This document shows, piece by piece, positions 30,758 to 41,420 of a DNA stretch of 64,000 nt. Position 1 is the first letter of the stretch; the number at the start of each line of letters is the position of its first letter. Where the stretch lies: NCBI RefSeq assembly GCF_004664715.2, contig NC_051066.1, forward strand, positions 80,268,735 through 80,332,734, written 5' to 3'. The notes under the pieces were generated by a model, which saw only the letters and a list, made by a program, of their open reading frames with translations, ran no database searches and was not told the DNA's origin. The stretch comes from Peromyscus leucopus (lineage: Eukaryota; Chordata; Mammalia; Rodentia; Cricetidae). The translations under genes and the position numbers were made by a program.

Positions 30758-31920
30758 TTTAAAATGGAGGTAAATTTACACAACAACAAACTCAGTATTT
30801 CAGCCATTCAGAGGTTTTTATTTTTAATTAATGTATATGTATGTGTGTGGGTATGAGCATGTGAGTGCAGTGACAGTGGAGGCCAGTAGAGGGCGTCAGA
30901 TCCCCTGGAGCTGGATTTAAAGGGCTGGGAATCAAAATCAGGTCTTCTGCAAGAGTAGTATGTTCTCTTAACTGTCATGCCATCTCTCTAGGTTTCCATT
31001 TCAATCATTTTAAAGTGTAAACGGTTCAGTGATTTTTAGCATTTTTACAATGTGTAACCAGCACATCAAATTACAGAACATTTCCATCACTTCCCCCAAA
31101 GAAACCCCATACCTTTTAGCAGCTTCACCTTCTGGCAGCCATTAATCTGTGTCCTGTCTCTCTGGATTTGCCTCTTTTGGACTTTGCATATGAGTGGCAT
31201 TGTGCTAGTGATTTTGGCATGGTGTTTGCCGGGTTCATCTGTTTATAGCCTCTCCTCTGAGAGAGCCATTCCTGAAGACTATGACGTGTGATGTGCCACA
31301 TTTTGTTCATTCACTCATCAAGTGACAGATATTTAGGATTTTACATTGGGGGCTATTATAAACAATACTGCTATAAATGTTTCATGTGGATTCTTTTTGG
31401 TGCAGCGTTTTCAGTTCGCTTGGTACATACTTAAGTGGAATTTCTAGGTGGTATGGTAACTCTTTGTGGGATGATTTGAGGAGCATCAAAGTGTTTGTGT
31501 TGACTTTATGTGAGCAGGGCATGAAGGTTCCTGTTTCTCCACATCATCACCGATGATTGTTATTTTACATAGCATCCACCCTATTGTATGTAAACTGCTG
31601 TCACATTTTCATTTGGGGCCTAGTTTCTGTTAATTATTGATACCAAGCATTGCCCCACTGAGCTTGGGCATATCTTCCTTGGGAAAATGTCTGTTCATAT
31701 CTTTTGGTTCCTTTAGTTGGGTTTTTTTTTGTTGTTGTTGTTGGTTTTTGTTTTGTTTGGGGGATTGTAACAGTTCTTTTTATATATAGTATATATTAAT
31801 ATATTCTCCATTGTGTGTGTGTGTGTGTGTGTGTGATTTGTAATCTTTTCTTTCACACTGAGTTTTCTTTTTATTTTTTCTCTTTTGATTTATAGAAGTT
31901 TTAAATTGAATGACCTAGTA
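30758..31920 (-). mobile_element. Ancient L1 3' part in antisense (L1ME-type)
   Basis: Antisense L1 text in order: 'gtgtaaacggttcagtgatt', 'cacttcccccaaagaaaccc', 'tctctggatttgcctctttt', 'ttttgttcattcactcatca', 'gctattataaacaatactgc', 'gtggaatttctaggtggtat', 'tttctccacatcatcaccga' and 'aatgtctgttcatatctttt'. It includes a (TG)n run near 31813-31835 and is split by a B2 near its 3' end. No intact frame. Confidence 0.8.
30818..30993 (-). repeat. B2 SINE inside the L1
   Basis: Tail side 'ggtttttatttttaattaat', then 'gtggaggccagtagagggcg', 'tcccctggagctggatttaa' and 'ctcttaactgtcatgccatc'. The L1 text continues on each side ('ttcagccattcagag' left, 'catttcaatcattttaaagt' right). Confidence 0.75.
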
Positions 31921-32093
31921 AGAAATTTTAGAAGCAAATGCTGTGCTGACTACTTCCTGTCCCACCTCTTTCCTCACTTACAAAGGAGCTCAATCTGTCT
32001 TAGGGCTCCTATTCAGATTGCAGAGTTCCATGATAGGAAACATAGGTTTCTTCTCTTTGCAAGAGGGTGTACAGGATAACTTTCATCTAGAGT

Positions 32094-32099
32094 CCCCCC

Positions 32100-32160
<61 letters not shown>

Positions 32161-32192
32161 CTGTTTCTCTCTCTCTCTCTCTCTGTCTCTGT

Positions 32193-32245
<53 letters not shown>
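32094..32245. repeat. (TC)n followed by (TG)n
   Basis: A C-run leads into about 40 TC units with small interruptions (to about 32195), then about 24 TG units. It lies at the tail side of a B4-type SINE. Long frames over it on both strands are artefacts. Confidence 0.95.
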
Positions 32246-32252
<7 letters not shown>

Positions 32253-32502
32253 TGTACACACGTGGAGGTCATAGGACCATCATGTTGGGTGTCTTCTGAA
32301 ATGGAGCCTCTCACTGATCCTAGAACTCATCAGTGGTTCTCTAAACCATTCAGCCAGCTAGCCCCGGGGATCCTCCTGTCTCAGCTTCCCCGGTGCTGGG
32401 ATTACCAGTGTGTACCACCATGCCTGGCTGTTTTTCGTGGGTGCTGGGGATCTGAACTTGGGTCCCTGGCAAGTACTTAGCTGTGCCATCTTCCCACTCC
32501 TG
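32246..32502 (-). repeat. B4-type SINE
   Basis: Text 'cacgtggaggtcataggacc', 'ggagcctctcactgatccta', 'ggggatcctcctgtctcagc', 'ggtgctgggattaccagtgt' and 'gtgggtgctggggatctgaa' is the standard minus-strand order. Confidence 0.75.
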
Positions 32503-33089
32503 GCAAACTGTCTTTTTTCTAGCATAGATTGTGTGTATTATACTTTAAAGTCCACAGCAAATGGTAAAGACATTATTTGAGGTCATTTGTAATTTCCTGT
32601 CGTTTGTCGAATAGAGAAATTTGGTGGCAATTTTCCAACTTGCTCAAGGCCACACACTCTTTCTTAGGAAGAGTCAGTCTTGGGCCTTTCTTGGGCTGAT
32701 GCTTGGGTCACCGCAGTGTGATTGTGACTTAGCAATATTTAGTTTCTGTGGTCTTTCAATGTCTTCCATTTGCAGAGGGGCATCTGGAAGGACCTAATGC
32801 TGTTAATGAGGGTTGAGTCCTTTTCTAATGGAGGTTGCCTCTGTGTGATCCCAATTTGTTACAACAGGCACCCAAAGGTAGTCTCAGCTAGTTCTGGAGG
32901 CAAGGATTCAGATCAGTAACTTGTAAGGGATAATTTCTGCCAGAATAATGTCTTGTCTCAGGTAGAACCTTGGATATTCTTAAACATTGACTTTCTAGCC
33001 CTGCCAGTACCTTGACTGTTGGACCTAGGGATGTTTCTGCTCCTGCATTAGTAAAGAAGATGGATTTACCTTTAAATGCTTAGTAAGGG
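32503..33089. other. Unique DNA, no gene seen
   Basis: No recognised repeat apart from a possible small MIR piece near 32635-32660 ('acttgctcaaggccacacac'). Confidence 0.4.
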
Positions 33090-33190
33090 GGGCGAGAATT
33101 GGGAGACAATTCAGTCAGCAAAGTGCTTGCTGAACAATCATGAGGACTGAGTTCAGATCCCCAGCGCTCAGACCTGTGCCTGCACACACA
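33090..33190 (+). repeat. tRNA-derived SINE head
   Basis: The text 'agacaattcagtcagcaaag' + 'tgcttgctgaacaatcatga' and 'gagttcagatccccagcgct' matches the 5' half of a B4-type SINE; the 3' half is missing. Confidence 0.6.
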
Positions 33191-33589
33191 AACACCATTT
33201 CCTAAGGGAATGCAGGACTCTCATAGGATGCACATACACTGTCAGGAGGACCACAGCACCACATGAAAGGGGAGCCAAGAGAAAAGGATGAAAGGGATTC
33301 ATTTCAGGGCAAGACAGTGAGAGGCAAGGGCGGAACAAGGCGAGGCTAAGCCTGGCGGCAGTCCAGCCTTCTCGGGGGACACTCCAAGGACGGCAAGCAC
33401 TGCACATTCGAATGAGGACACTCGTGGGCTTATCAGCAACATCCTTGCCTGAACCTTCAGTGAGGAGGCTTCCTGCAAGAGAGGGGGTCAGGGAGTTGTG
33501 GAGGGCATGCCTGGAAGAGAGGGAAAGATGGCGGCACAGGCCACAGTTCGCCTGCGTTCCCATCTCTTTGACACACTGAAGGGGTTAAG
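33191..33589. other. Unique DNA with a chance minus-strand frame
   Basis: A 131-codon minus-strand frame (33168-33563) has no recognisable domain. It overlaps a SINE end at its C-terminal side, so I do not call it a gene. Confidence 0.4.
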
Positions 33590-33850
33590 TCATTCTTGAA
33601 CAGTTTATCGCTCATCAATTGTAATTAAATGTGTTTATATTAAATTATGTTTTGTAATTAATGTAAAATCCTTTAGCCTATGCCGTTATTAGAACCAGAT
33701 GCTGAAGTACCAACAATATTTCAACATGACTGTCCTGCCTTGCCAGCTGCCTGACTGTAATTACTTTAATCTCAGCTTGTTATCTAATTATCACCTTTGT
33801 AGAGGGAAAAGTACTCTCTAATGCTTCCTGATTGTTTCAGATGATGATGA
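33590..33850. other. Conserved-looking non-coding block (strongest candidate)
   Basis: The sequence is complex, repeat-free and AT-rich with many TAAT-type motifs ('caattgtaattaaatg', 'gtaattaatgtaaaa', 'gactgtaattacttta', 'tatctaattatcacc'). Such clustering is common in deeply conserved developmental enhancers. There is no coding frame within it, although it ends in a splice-acceptor-like 'gattgtttcag'. Confidence 0.45.
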
Positions 33851-34235
33851 AGAGCGGGGAACAGCTGTCAGAGATCGGGCCCTGCTTATCACAGCGGAGG
33901 AACTTATCCCGAAGTGTATTCAGGGCCAAACTGTGGAGGAAGGCGTGCCAGGCGAGAACTGGGGACTGGCCAGTGAGGGGAGACAGGTGGTGTGCTGGTT
34001 AAGTGTACAACCCTGTGGATGAACTGTGAGGTGACACCTGCCTCTTCCAGCAATGTCTGGGGGTGGGGGGCAGGGTTCTCAGTCATTAGAGACTTAGGAC
34101 CTTGTTGACAGTGGTTCTGCTCTCTCGAGGACTGCATGAGTTAAGTGTGGTAAGACCTCAACGTGGCATGTGGCAATATGCACGTACTTGGTAAATGTTG
34201 ACTGTGCATCCTAAAAAACAGCCACTGGTGAGTTG

Positions 34236-34477
34236 GGTGGGGAGCTGGCTTGCCTGGCAAGCACAAACACAAGGAGCTGAGTTCCTTAAGAGCCCAGCCG
34301 GGCTGCTAGCATTTGTAGTCCCAGTGCTGGGAGGCAGAGGCAGAAAGACCCCTGGGAGCTTCCCTGCCAGAGAGCCTCGCCATCCCCGAGCTCCAGGTTC
34401 AGTGAGAGACCCTGCCTCTGAAGATAAGATAGAGAGCAATGGGGAAGACCTGAGGTTGACCTCTGACCTCCGTACAT

Positions 34478-34524
<47 letters not shown>

Positions 34525-34556
34525 CACACGCACACGCACACATGCACACGCACACG

Positions 34557-34587
<31 letters not shown>

Positions 34588-34605
34588 TCACGCACACACA
34601 CACAC
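34236..34605 (+). repeat. B4-type SINE with long (AC)n tail
   Basis: Text 'tagtcccagtgctgggaggc', 'gagctccaggttcagtgaga' and 'gttgacctctgacctccgta' is in B4 order. From 34484 to 34605 a (CA)n array with CG and TG variants follows. Cys/Val- and His/Thr-rich frames here are artefacts. Confidence 0.75.
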
Positions 34606-34649
34606 GGGATTGGGAGTCATTTGGGTTTTCTCCACTTCTACCTTATCCT
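34606..34649. repeat. 44-bp duplicated segment, copy 1
   Basis: This 44-base segment, starting 'gggattgggagtcatttggg', is repeated at 35888-35931 with one mismatch. In both places it lies directly to the right of a CA-rich array. Confidence 0.9.
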
Positions 34650-35425
34650 TGACAGTCAAATCTGAAACAGTTTGAATGGAGCACTTGGTGCTAACAACTT
34701 GACATTGTCAATTTGTTTTCTAAACTAGGTTTAAGTTTTGTCCTTGAGCCTATTTTGTTATTAAAACTGAGACTGAAATATGCCTCTCCATTACTTACTC
34801 TTAGACAGTTCATCAAATCAGCCAAGAGTGTGAGCATGGGCAGGGGAGCTGGGGAGCCCCCGAGGAGCTTCAGTGCTCTTGGTTTTGGGGTTCCCTCTAG
34901 CATTTGCAGGTCAGCCCTGGGTGAGGCAGCTCATCTCGTCCTCAGTGCCCGAGAGAGCAGGCTCCCCTCAGGTGGCTCCTGAGCCTTCAATGCTTGCTGG
35001 CGCTTCACCTCTGGGACTGGACCGGTGCACTTGACCAGGAAAACAGCAGAGTGCCAGCTGTGAGGATGTGAGGTGTGTGGGGGTGGGGCCTAGCGGAGTG
35101 GACCAAGCTAGCAAGGAGGATAGGCCCCTAGGAGAGTTAGACTCTCATTGCTGAGATGAGGCTAGACCACTAGCCAGGTGTAAGATAATATTAGTCCCTT
35201 AAGGTCAGGAATAGGAGGCCTTTTAAAAAGTGGGTCGACATCTTGTCTTAGGAGGGAGGGGACTGGGGGAGAAGAGGGAAGAAGGGAGAATAGAGACAAT
35301 AAAGGGGAAAAGACAGCCCAGAGAGCCCAGAGCAGACCTCTGCATGGGGATGGGTGCAGACAGGAGAGGGGCCTCTTCTCTTCTTCAGACACAGCTTTGT
35401 CAATAGCCGTGTGACCTCGGCTATT
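34650..35425. other. Unique DNA, no gene seen
   Basis: Purine-rich (GA/GGAG) around 35240-35320. No recognised repeat family or coding evidence. Confidence 0.4.
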
Positions 35426-35887
35426 TCAGGATGACACACACACATACACAGTGACACACACACACACACACAGTGACACACACACACAGTGATACACACA
35501 GTGACACACACAGTGATACACACAGTGACACACACACAGTGATACACACAGCGACACACACACAGTGATACACACAGTGACACACACACACAGTGATACA
35601 CACAGTGACACACACACAGAGTGATGATACACACACTGACACACACACACAGTGTGATACACACACTGACACACACACAGAGTGATACACACAGTGACAC
35701 ACACACACAGAGTGATACACACACTGACACACACACACAGTGATACACACACTGACACACACACAGAGTGATGATACACACACTGACACACACACACAGT
35801 GTGATACACACACTGACACACACACAGAGTGATACACACAGTGACACACACACAGAGTGATACACACAGTGACACACACATACAGAG
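35426..35887. repeat. CA-rich complex satellite (CACAGTGATACACACAGTGA-type)
   Basis: Over about 460 bases, short 'acacacacagtgatacacac' motifs repeat in variable order, with higher-order repeats such as the blocks around 35622-35690 and 35765-35835, which are nearly identical. Minus-strand frames of 152-209 codons made of Cys/Val/Ser are a by-product and not a protein. Confidence 0.93.
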
Positions 35888-35931
35888 GGGGTTGGGAGTC
35901 ATTTGGGTTTTCTCCACTTCTACCTTATCCT
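35888..35931. repeat. 44-bp duplicated segment, copy 2
   Basis: Second copy of the segment at 34606-34649, 43 of 44 bases identical. The similarity stops on the right side (after 'ccttatcct'). Confidence 0.9.
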
Positions 35932-36954
35932 CAGGATTTTCAGTTCATTTTAAAGATTATTTTCGAGTGCACTATGACAAGTGGGATAGTTCACTGTAAT
36001 GTCCACAAAGCACAGAGATGGTGTCCCAAAGTCGGACAAGATGGATGGTACCGAGGACTCAGCAATTCCCTGAGCATCTTTTCTAACAGCTATGAGTGTG
36101 ACATCTGGAATGTGTCGATTAAGGTCCAGGCAGGAAAATGCAGTCTTCTCAACATGGAGACTGGGTGGCCCTGGTGTTGGGAGGAATCAAAGCGCGAGCG
36201 GGGGATGGCGGTGATGGGCAGAGATTAGCGTCTATATAGTGTTCTTGCATCTAGGGCTGGAGACTGATACGGAGGGGCCAGGACTGTGCAGAACGGGAGC
36301 CCAGGTGGTGCTGAGATCCTGGAGCACTGAGGACAGGACAAGATGCCAAGATTCAGTCTGGGTGGGATGGAGAAAACTATTCAAGCTGTTGTAAGGCCTG
36401 TGGCAGAAGAGTGGCTAACAGAGCTCAAAGAAAGAACAGTTCATTAGGAAGGAACAGCCCCTTTCTCTCTTCCTCCTGCCCTCCATCCAGAAATGCCTCC
36501 CAGGAAACCAAATGGAAAGCCAGCTGGGAAGGGAGTCATGATCTGGGGCTCTCAGAGTCAAAGCAGAGCATGGAGAGGTGGGACCTAGGCTGAGATCAGC
36601 CTGGGAGATGACAGGCCATAAGGCGGCCTTTCATCCTGAAATTTCCTTTGTAGCGCAACCCTGTAGCACCCCTGGAGAGTGTCCTTTAGTCACAAGAAGG
36701 AGCCTACACCCTCACCCCACTGTATCACTTTATTTCCACCTCTCCTTACCTTCTCCAGTCTGGCACATGGGAAGGCAGGTGAACAGGTAACCTGTTGTTG
36801 ATTTAATTTGGATCTGTTTGCTTTGTATCTTTCCTAGCATGGTGCACAGATTACTTATGTCTATGTTTTATTTTGCTTGGTAGCAGAATGTAAACAAATG
36901 AAGGAAAATCTGCTTTATTTTGCCTACAGGAAGCCACACTGCTTACCCACTAGA
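35932..36954. other. Unique DNA, no gene seen
   Basis: No named repeat. Plus frames at 35857-36228 and 36411-36790 have no recognisable domains. Confidence 0.4.
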
Positions 36955-37090
36955 GAGCCTGGCTTGAATCAGACATGCCGTCTGCATCCTGCTCTTTGGT
37001 TAGTTTTGTGGCTCAAGGCACATGTTCGTCCCTTGCCTCAGTTTCCTCATCAGATTAAAAGAGGCAGTAAGAGTGAGGTCTTCACTGGTG
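36955..37090 (+). repeat. MIR SINE
   Basis: The text 'cctggcttgaatcagacatg' and 'ttgcctcagtttcctcatca' + 'gattaaaagag' follows the MIR core in plus orientation. Confidence 0.6.
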
Positions 37091-37349
37091 ATGAACCAGA
37101 TTCTGACCACATCCTAACAGGTCTTTTGACTCAAAGGAATTGAGTGAATGGCTTACCATTCTGTGACCACCTGATGGATGCAGGGCCAGGGGCGCAGCTT
37201 AGGGATGTTCGAGTGAGCAGTTCATCTTTCTGAGTCTTTCGGCAGGGAGGTAAATGGATAAACATGAAGTCTAACTGGAATGGTGTTTGGAGATCCCTTT
37301 ACTGTGGCCGCAGATGCAGTGAGTGATCAGAGTGGAGACTGTTAAAGAA

Positions 37350-37660
37350 TTGCCATCATTTAGACTGTGATTTGTGCCCCAAAGCTCCTTTTGTTTGCTC
37401 TTAAAAGGGGTGAGGTGCTGAGGCCTCTAAGAGGAGGGGTCCGATGTGTTCTCCCACTTCCAACTTGGCATGGGACTTCTTCTGCATATGCTCCAGTCCA
37501 ATATGGTGTTGCCCACCATGATGTCCCCACCAGAGCTGATGATGTCATAATGACATGACCTTCACTCTCCAGAACTGTGAGCTAAATGAAACTATTTTCC
37601 TTAGGAAGTTCCCCAGCCTTGAGTATTTCATTATAGCAATGAAAAAATGGGTTAATTAAC
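37350..37660 (+). mobile_element. Old LTR remnant (MaLR-like)
   Basis: The end 'ccagaactgtgagctaaatg' + 'aaactatttt', 'ccccagccttgagtatttca' and 'ttatagcaatgaaaaaatgg' has the structure of a MaLR LTR 3' end (signal, then 'agcaat' box). The upstream part is too diverged to place. Confidence 0.45.
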
Positions 37661-38265
37661 ATATTCCGACTGGATTATACACCCCACTTCTTGGAGCAGT
37701 CTTTAGAGAGCACCAGAAGGGAGAAGTTCTCAGACACTGAATCGTGCAGCTTTGGTATCATGTTCAAAAGCCATCCACATAGCATCCTATGCAGAAAACA
37801 AGCAAGTCACCCTGGAGAAAGCAGCACGTCCCGTGACAGGCATCAGAATGCTGTACTCATACACGGGAAAGCATGCAAGGGGCCGTTGTTGGTCTGAGAA
37901 CTACTGAGCTCAGCCAGTGTAGCTGCCTGACTGTGCTGCCCGGTTACTGGATTCTCATACCAGAGAACCGTGAAACAGACTCTGGGGAGAACTCAGGGTC
38001 CTAAGAGTGGCAGCTCAGCTGAAGGTGGGTAAATAAGAGAGGAGGAGAAGGAAAGAACCACTGTAGAAGACAGAGGGGTGGCCTCGGATCCTGGAATGCC
38101 CAGCAGTGAAGAGGATGGCTTTAGTAGCAGGAGTTTCTATGGTTCGTGAGAAGAAAATGAACATGATGAACTCGATCCTTTCACAGGAAGACATGTGTCA
38201 TGCTCTACTGATTCTCTTTGTTATACCGTCTTTAGTTCTTGAACAAGAGAAAGAGCACACAGTTG
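37661..38265. other. Unique DNA, no gene seen
   Basis: No repeat or coding evidence recognised. Confidence 0.4.
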
Positions 38266-38682
38266 TGTGGTTGTTAATTTTTAATTGTTGTCTTGACTCA
38301 ACCAAGAATCACCTGGGAAGAGATTCTTGACTGAAGAACTGTCTAGATCAAGTTGGCCTATGGCATGGCTGTGGGGGATTGACTTGATTGTCAATGAATG
38401 TAGGAAAATCCAGCCTACTGTGGGTGGCACAATTCCCTGTGCAGAGGGGATCTCAAGCAGTTTGAGAAAGGAGAAAGCAAGCTAAGTGAACATGCATGGA
38501 CTCACTTCTCTCTGTTTTGACTGGGTGTGATATGAGTAGCTGCTTCAAGTTCCTTCCACTGTGACTCCCCTGCAGTGATGGATTCTCCTGGAACTGTGAG
38601 CTGAAACAAATCCTTCCTCCCTTATGTTCCTTTTTTTGGGGTGTTTTGTTATAGCAGCAGATACAACACTAGAGTAAACACA
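38266..38682 (+). mobile_element. LTR-type repeat (MaLR-like)
   Basis: Text 'aattgttgtcttgactcaac', 'atcacctgggaagagattct', 'cagcctactgtgggtggcac', 'gtgagctgaaacaaatcctt' and 'ttatagcagcagatacaaca' is in LTR order. About 417 bases, plus orientation, no target duplication fixed. Confidence 0.6.
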
Positions 38683-39655
38683 GACCTAACGGAAACATCT
38701 CCTGTTGCCTCCTGTTCTACATTTCCTTCATCTTCCCTTCCTGGCCTGCAATAGGAAGTGATGTACAGTTCCACGGACGCCACAGCCTTCCTTAAACTGT
38801 TCCAACTACTGGAATACTCTTGCTCATTCCAGCCTCATGTGACCTCCTAGCTGCCTTCCCTCAAAGAGGATTTTACCCAATCTCTGCCTTTGCACAGGAG
38901 CCTGGATTTTCTAACCCTAGATTTTGTATATCAGGGATCCACACACTATTTTCATCTTTCAACCAGAAACTAAGTATCTCAGACCCCATTCCAACAAGTA
39001 GGTTTAAGCATGTCCAGCCAGCTTTCTCTTGTCACTCCCCACCACTTCTGCTTTATCTGCACACTTACATTCTTTTCTAGTTTAAGTCAGTATTTCAGTT
39101 AATTCAGCATGAATTCTTACATGGAATTCTTGTGTGTCTTGGCAATTTTTCCTGCAGTGGTAGCATGCCACCCTAATAGAGCTGCTCTGGGTTGGAACTT
39201 TGGTGTCTTGGTCCTGACACTGGCCTCCACCCTCCACCCCCAGCATAGATGAGACTAGATCTCCTGGTAGATGGTTTGCTGTGGATCAAAGGTGAGGACC
39301 TATGAGAGGTAGATCACATGTATGAGAGTCAACCTGACATGCGTGAGCTGATCCAGAGTGCAAGCAAGAAATGAGATGTCCCCTGGGGGTCTCAAGTAAG
39401 CAGCCTGCAGAATGTCTCCCGTGGCCAAGACAGCCTTATGAAGCATTCCTTTCTTTTGTTCCTCTGACCTCAAAGGGGATTTGTGCCTCAAGAGTGTGAG
39501 GGTGTGAGACTCTCCAAGCAGTGGTCTGTGAGCCCCTCCCATGAGTCTGGGAGAGAGATACACAGGGCTAGAGGCAAAGCATTTTCTTTACCTCTAAAAC
39601 GAGCTGCTTACGACAGCTCTGGCTAAGCAGAGCAGGCTGGATGCCACTCACTGGT
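38683..39655. other. Unique DNA, no gene seen
   Basis: No named repeat; short frames on both strands are unremarkable. Confidence 0.4.
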
Positions 39656-39658
39656 AAA

Positions 39659-39936
39659 ATAACAGGAGAGCTGGACCACCAGTACGCATCTGTAATCCCA
39701 GTGCTGCTGAGGTGGAGACATGGGGATTACTGAGGACTGATGGCTAGGCAGTGGATCTGAATCAGTGAGCTGGGATTCAGTGAAGGACCCTGTCTAAGGT
39801 GGAGAGAGATGGAGAAAGACAGTATCAACCTCTGAATGTCACATGTAGGTTCACACACATACAGAAAAGCACACACACATTAACATACACACACACAATA
39901 CACATATGTGCACATGTGTGTGCATGCGCACGCGTA

Positions 39937-39998
<62 letters not shown>
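39659..39998 (+). repeat. B4-type SINE with (CA)n tail
   Basis: Text 'catctgtaatcccagtgctg', 'tgaatcagtgagctgggatt' + 'cagtgaaggaccctgtctaa' and 'tatcaacctctgaatgtcac' follows the B4 3' half; a CA array with variants runs from about 39853 to 39998. Confidence 0.7.
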
Positions 39999-41084
39999 AC
40001 AAAACGGAAATGCTAATAGAACTTCCTTCGAGGGACTATTGTGAGCTGCTTGAAAAAGGGTCAATGTGTCATGCTCAAACGTCAGGTAGCAGTATGTACT
40101 AAGTAACCTGTCCCCACTAAACTGTTTGCCAAAGGGGCTTTTGCAGTTCATACTTGTATCTCTCTCTTTTTTTTTTTTAAGATACACTCATTCCAAATTG
40201 AACTTAGAATTGCTTGCCAAATATAACACATTTAAGCAAATGTTTTTAATCAGAAATAGAAAACCAAGAAAGTAGAAAAGAAGGGAAGTAACAGGAGAAA
40301 CTCACCCAATGCTGTTTCTGCAATGGAGTGTGGCATTGCTCTCTGGGCTTTCAAACAACAAAGAAAACGAAGGGAACCAGATGAGGCTCACGATTCGTAT
40401 CTCATAAAAGAAAGCATATTATTCCTTCCAAAGGAATAGATTTCCCCTTTTATTTTAGATTCTAATAGAAACATAAAGGAAATGTACAGCAGAATCTTGA
40501 GTACTATTACTGGAAGAATGTCAGGAGCCTGGAGTGACTGACCTTTGTCTGTCTGGTGCCTGGCCACTGCCTGGTGCATGGGAACACCTGGTGAATGGAT
40601 GGTGGAAAGTGTTTTCATCAGCAAGACTTCAAAGAGCCAGGCCCCTGCCTCAGATGATGGAACAGATGTAAATCAGGTTAACCCCTGCGTTGGGAGGGCT
40701 TTGAGAACTGGGAAGCAGACATGAGGACTTATATTACCCTGCATGGTCAGAATACTGGCCTAGTCCCTGCCTAGCTTCTTCTAGTTCTTTCCAGGAGTCT
40801 CTTTACTGTTTTTCTACTCCAGACTTATCGAGAAAACTCTTTATGTAGCCCTCTGCTATGGGAACAAGTCAGAGCCAGGCTATTTTCCTGTGGCCCTCAG
40901 CCAAGGTGGGATGCCTTTGGAATCTTGCAGACAGGATGGCAAGTCACAAGGGACCATCTTTGTGTCTCCCGCCTAAGCAGTGTCTCCAATACCCCTACAG
41001 AAACATGCTTCCCCATCAATGCACTTGTGTCTCGGGGACTGAGTTAACACATAGGTACCAGCCAGTGTGAAGGTCTCAGTTAAA
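39999..41084. other. Unique DNA, no gene seen
   Basis: There is a poly-T run at about 40167-40179. No repeat family or gene recognised. Confidence 0.4.
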
Positions 41085-41420
41085 ATATTATGATCTGCCT
41101 CCCCGAGCCCAGGGAAATCTCATTATATATAAAGCAATCCCATTGGCCGGTGCGTTCTAACCCACAGACTGCAGAATCTGCGGATAGAGTTTGCCTGGGA
41201 AGTCGGACTGTCAGATTAATACATTGTGCGAAAATTGGGGCCAGAGGTCACCAGACTCCTGATACACAAATCTCCCTCTGAGAATCTCATTTCAGTCAGA
41301 CTATCAGTTAGATTAGAGAGACCCTAATTATCCCACTGAAATTAAATTACTTTATGTTAGGGCGATATAATGAACAGCCATAAAAAGGATATACACAACC
41401 AATCATCTGATTATTCACAG
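41085..41420. other. Conserved-looking non-coding block (candidate)
   Basis: Complex sequence with a higher CpG content than the neighbours at its left ('ttggccggtgcgttctaacc', 'attgtgcgaaaattgg') and AT-rich TAAT motifs at its right ('ccctaattatcccactgaaa', 'ttaaattactttatg'). No repeat text and no domain-like frame. Confidence 0.4.

Noticed and set aside
35248..35879. Minus-strand open frames of 152-209 codons rich in Cys and Val
   Set aside because: They are translations of the CA-rich satellite in three overlapping frames at once; the amino-acid pattern is only the repeat.
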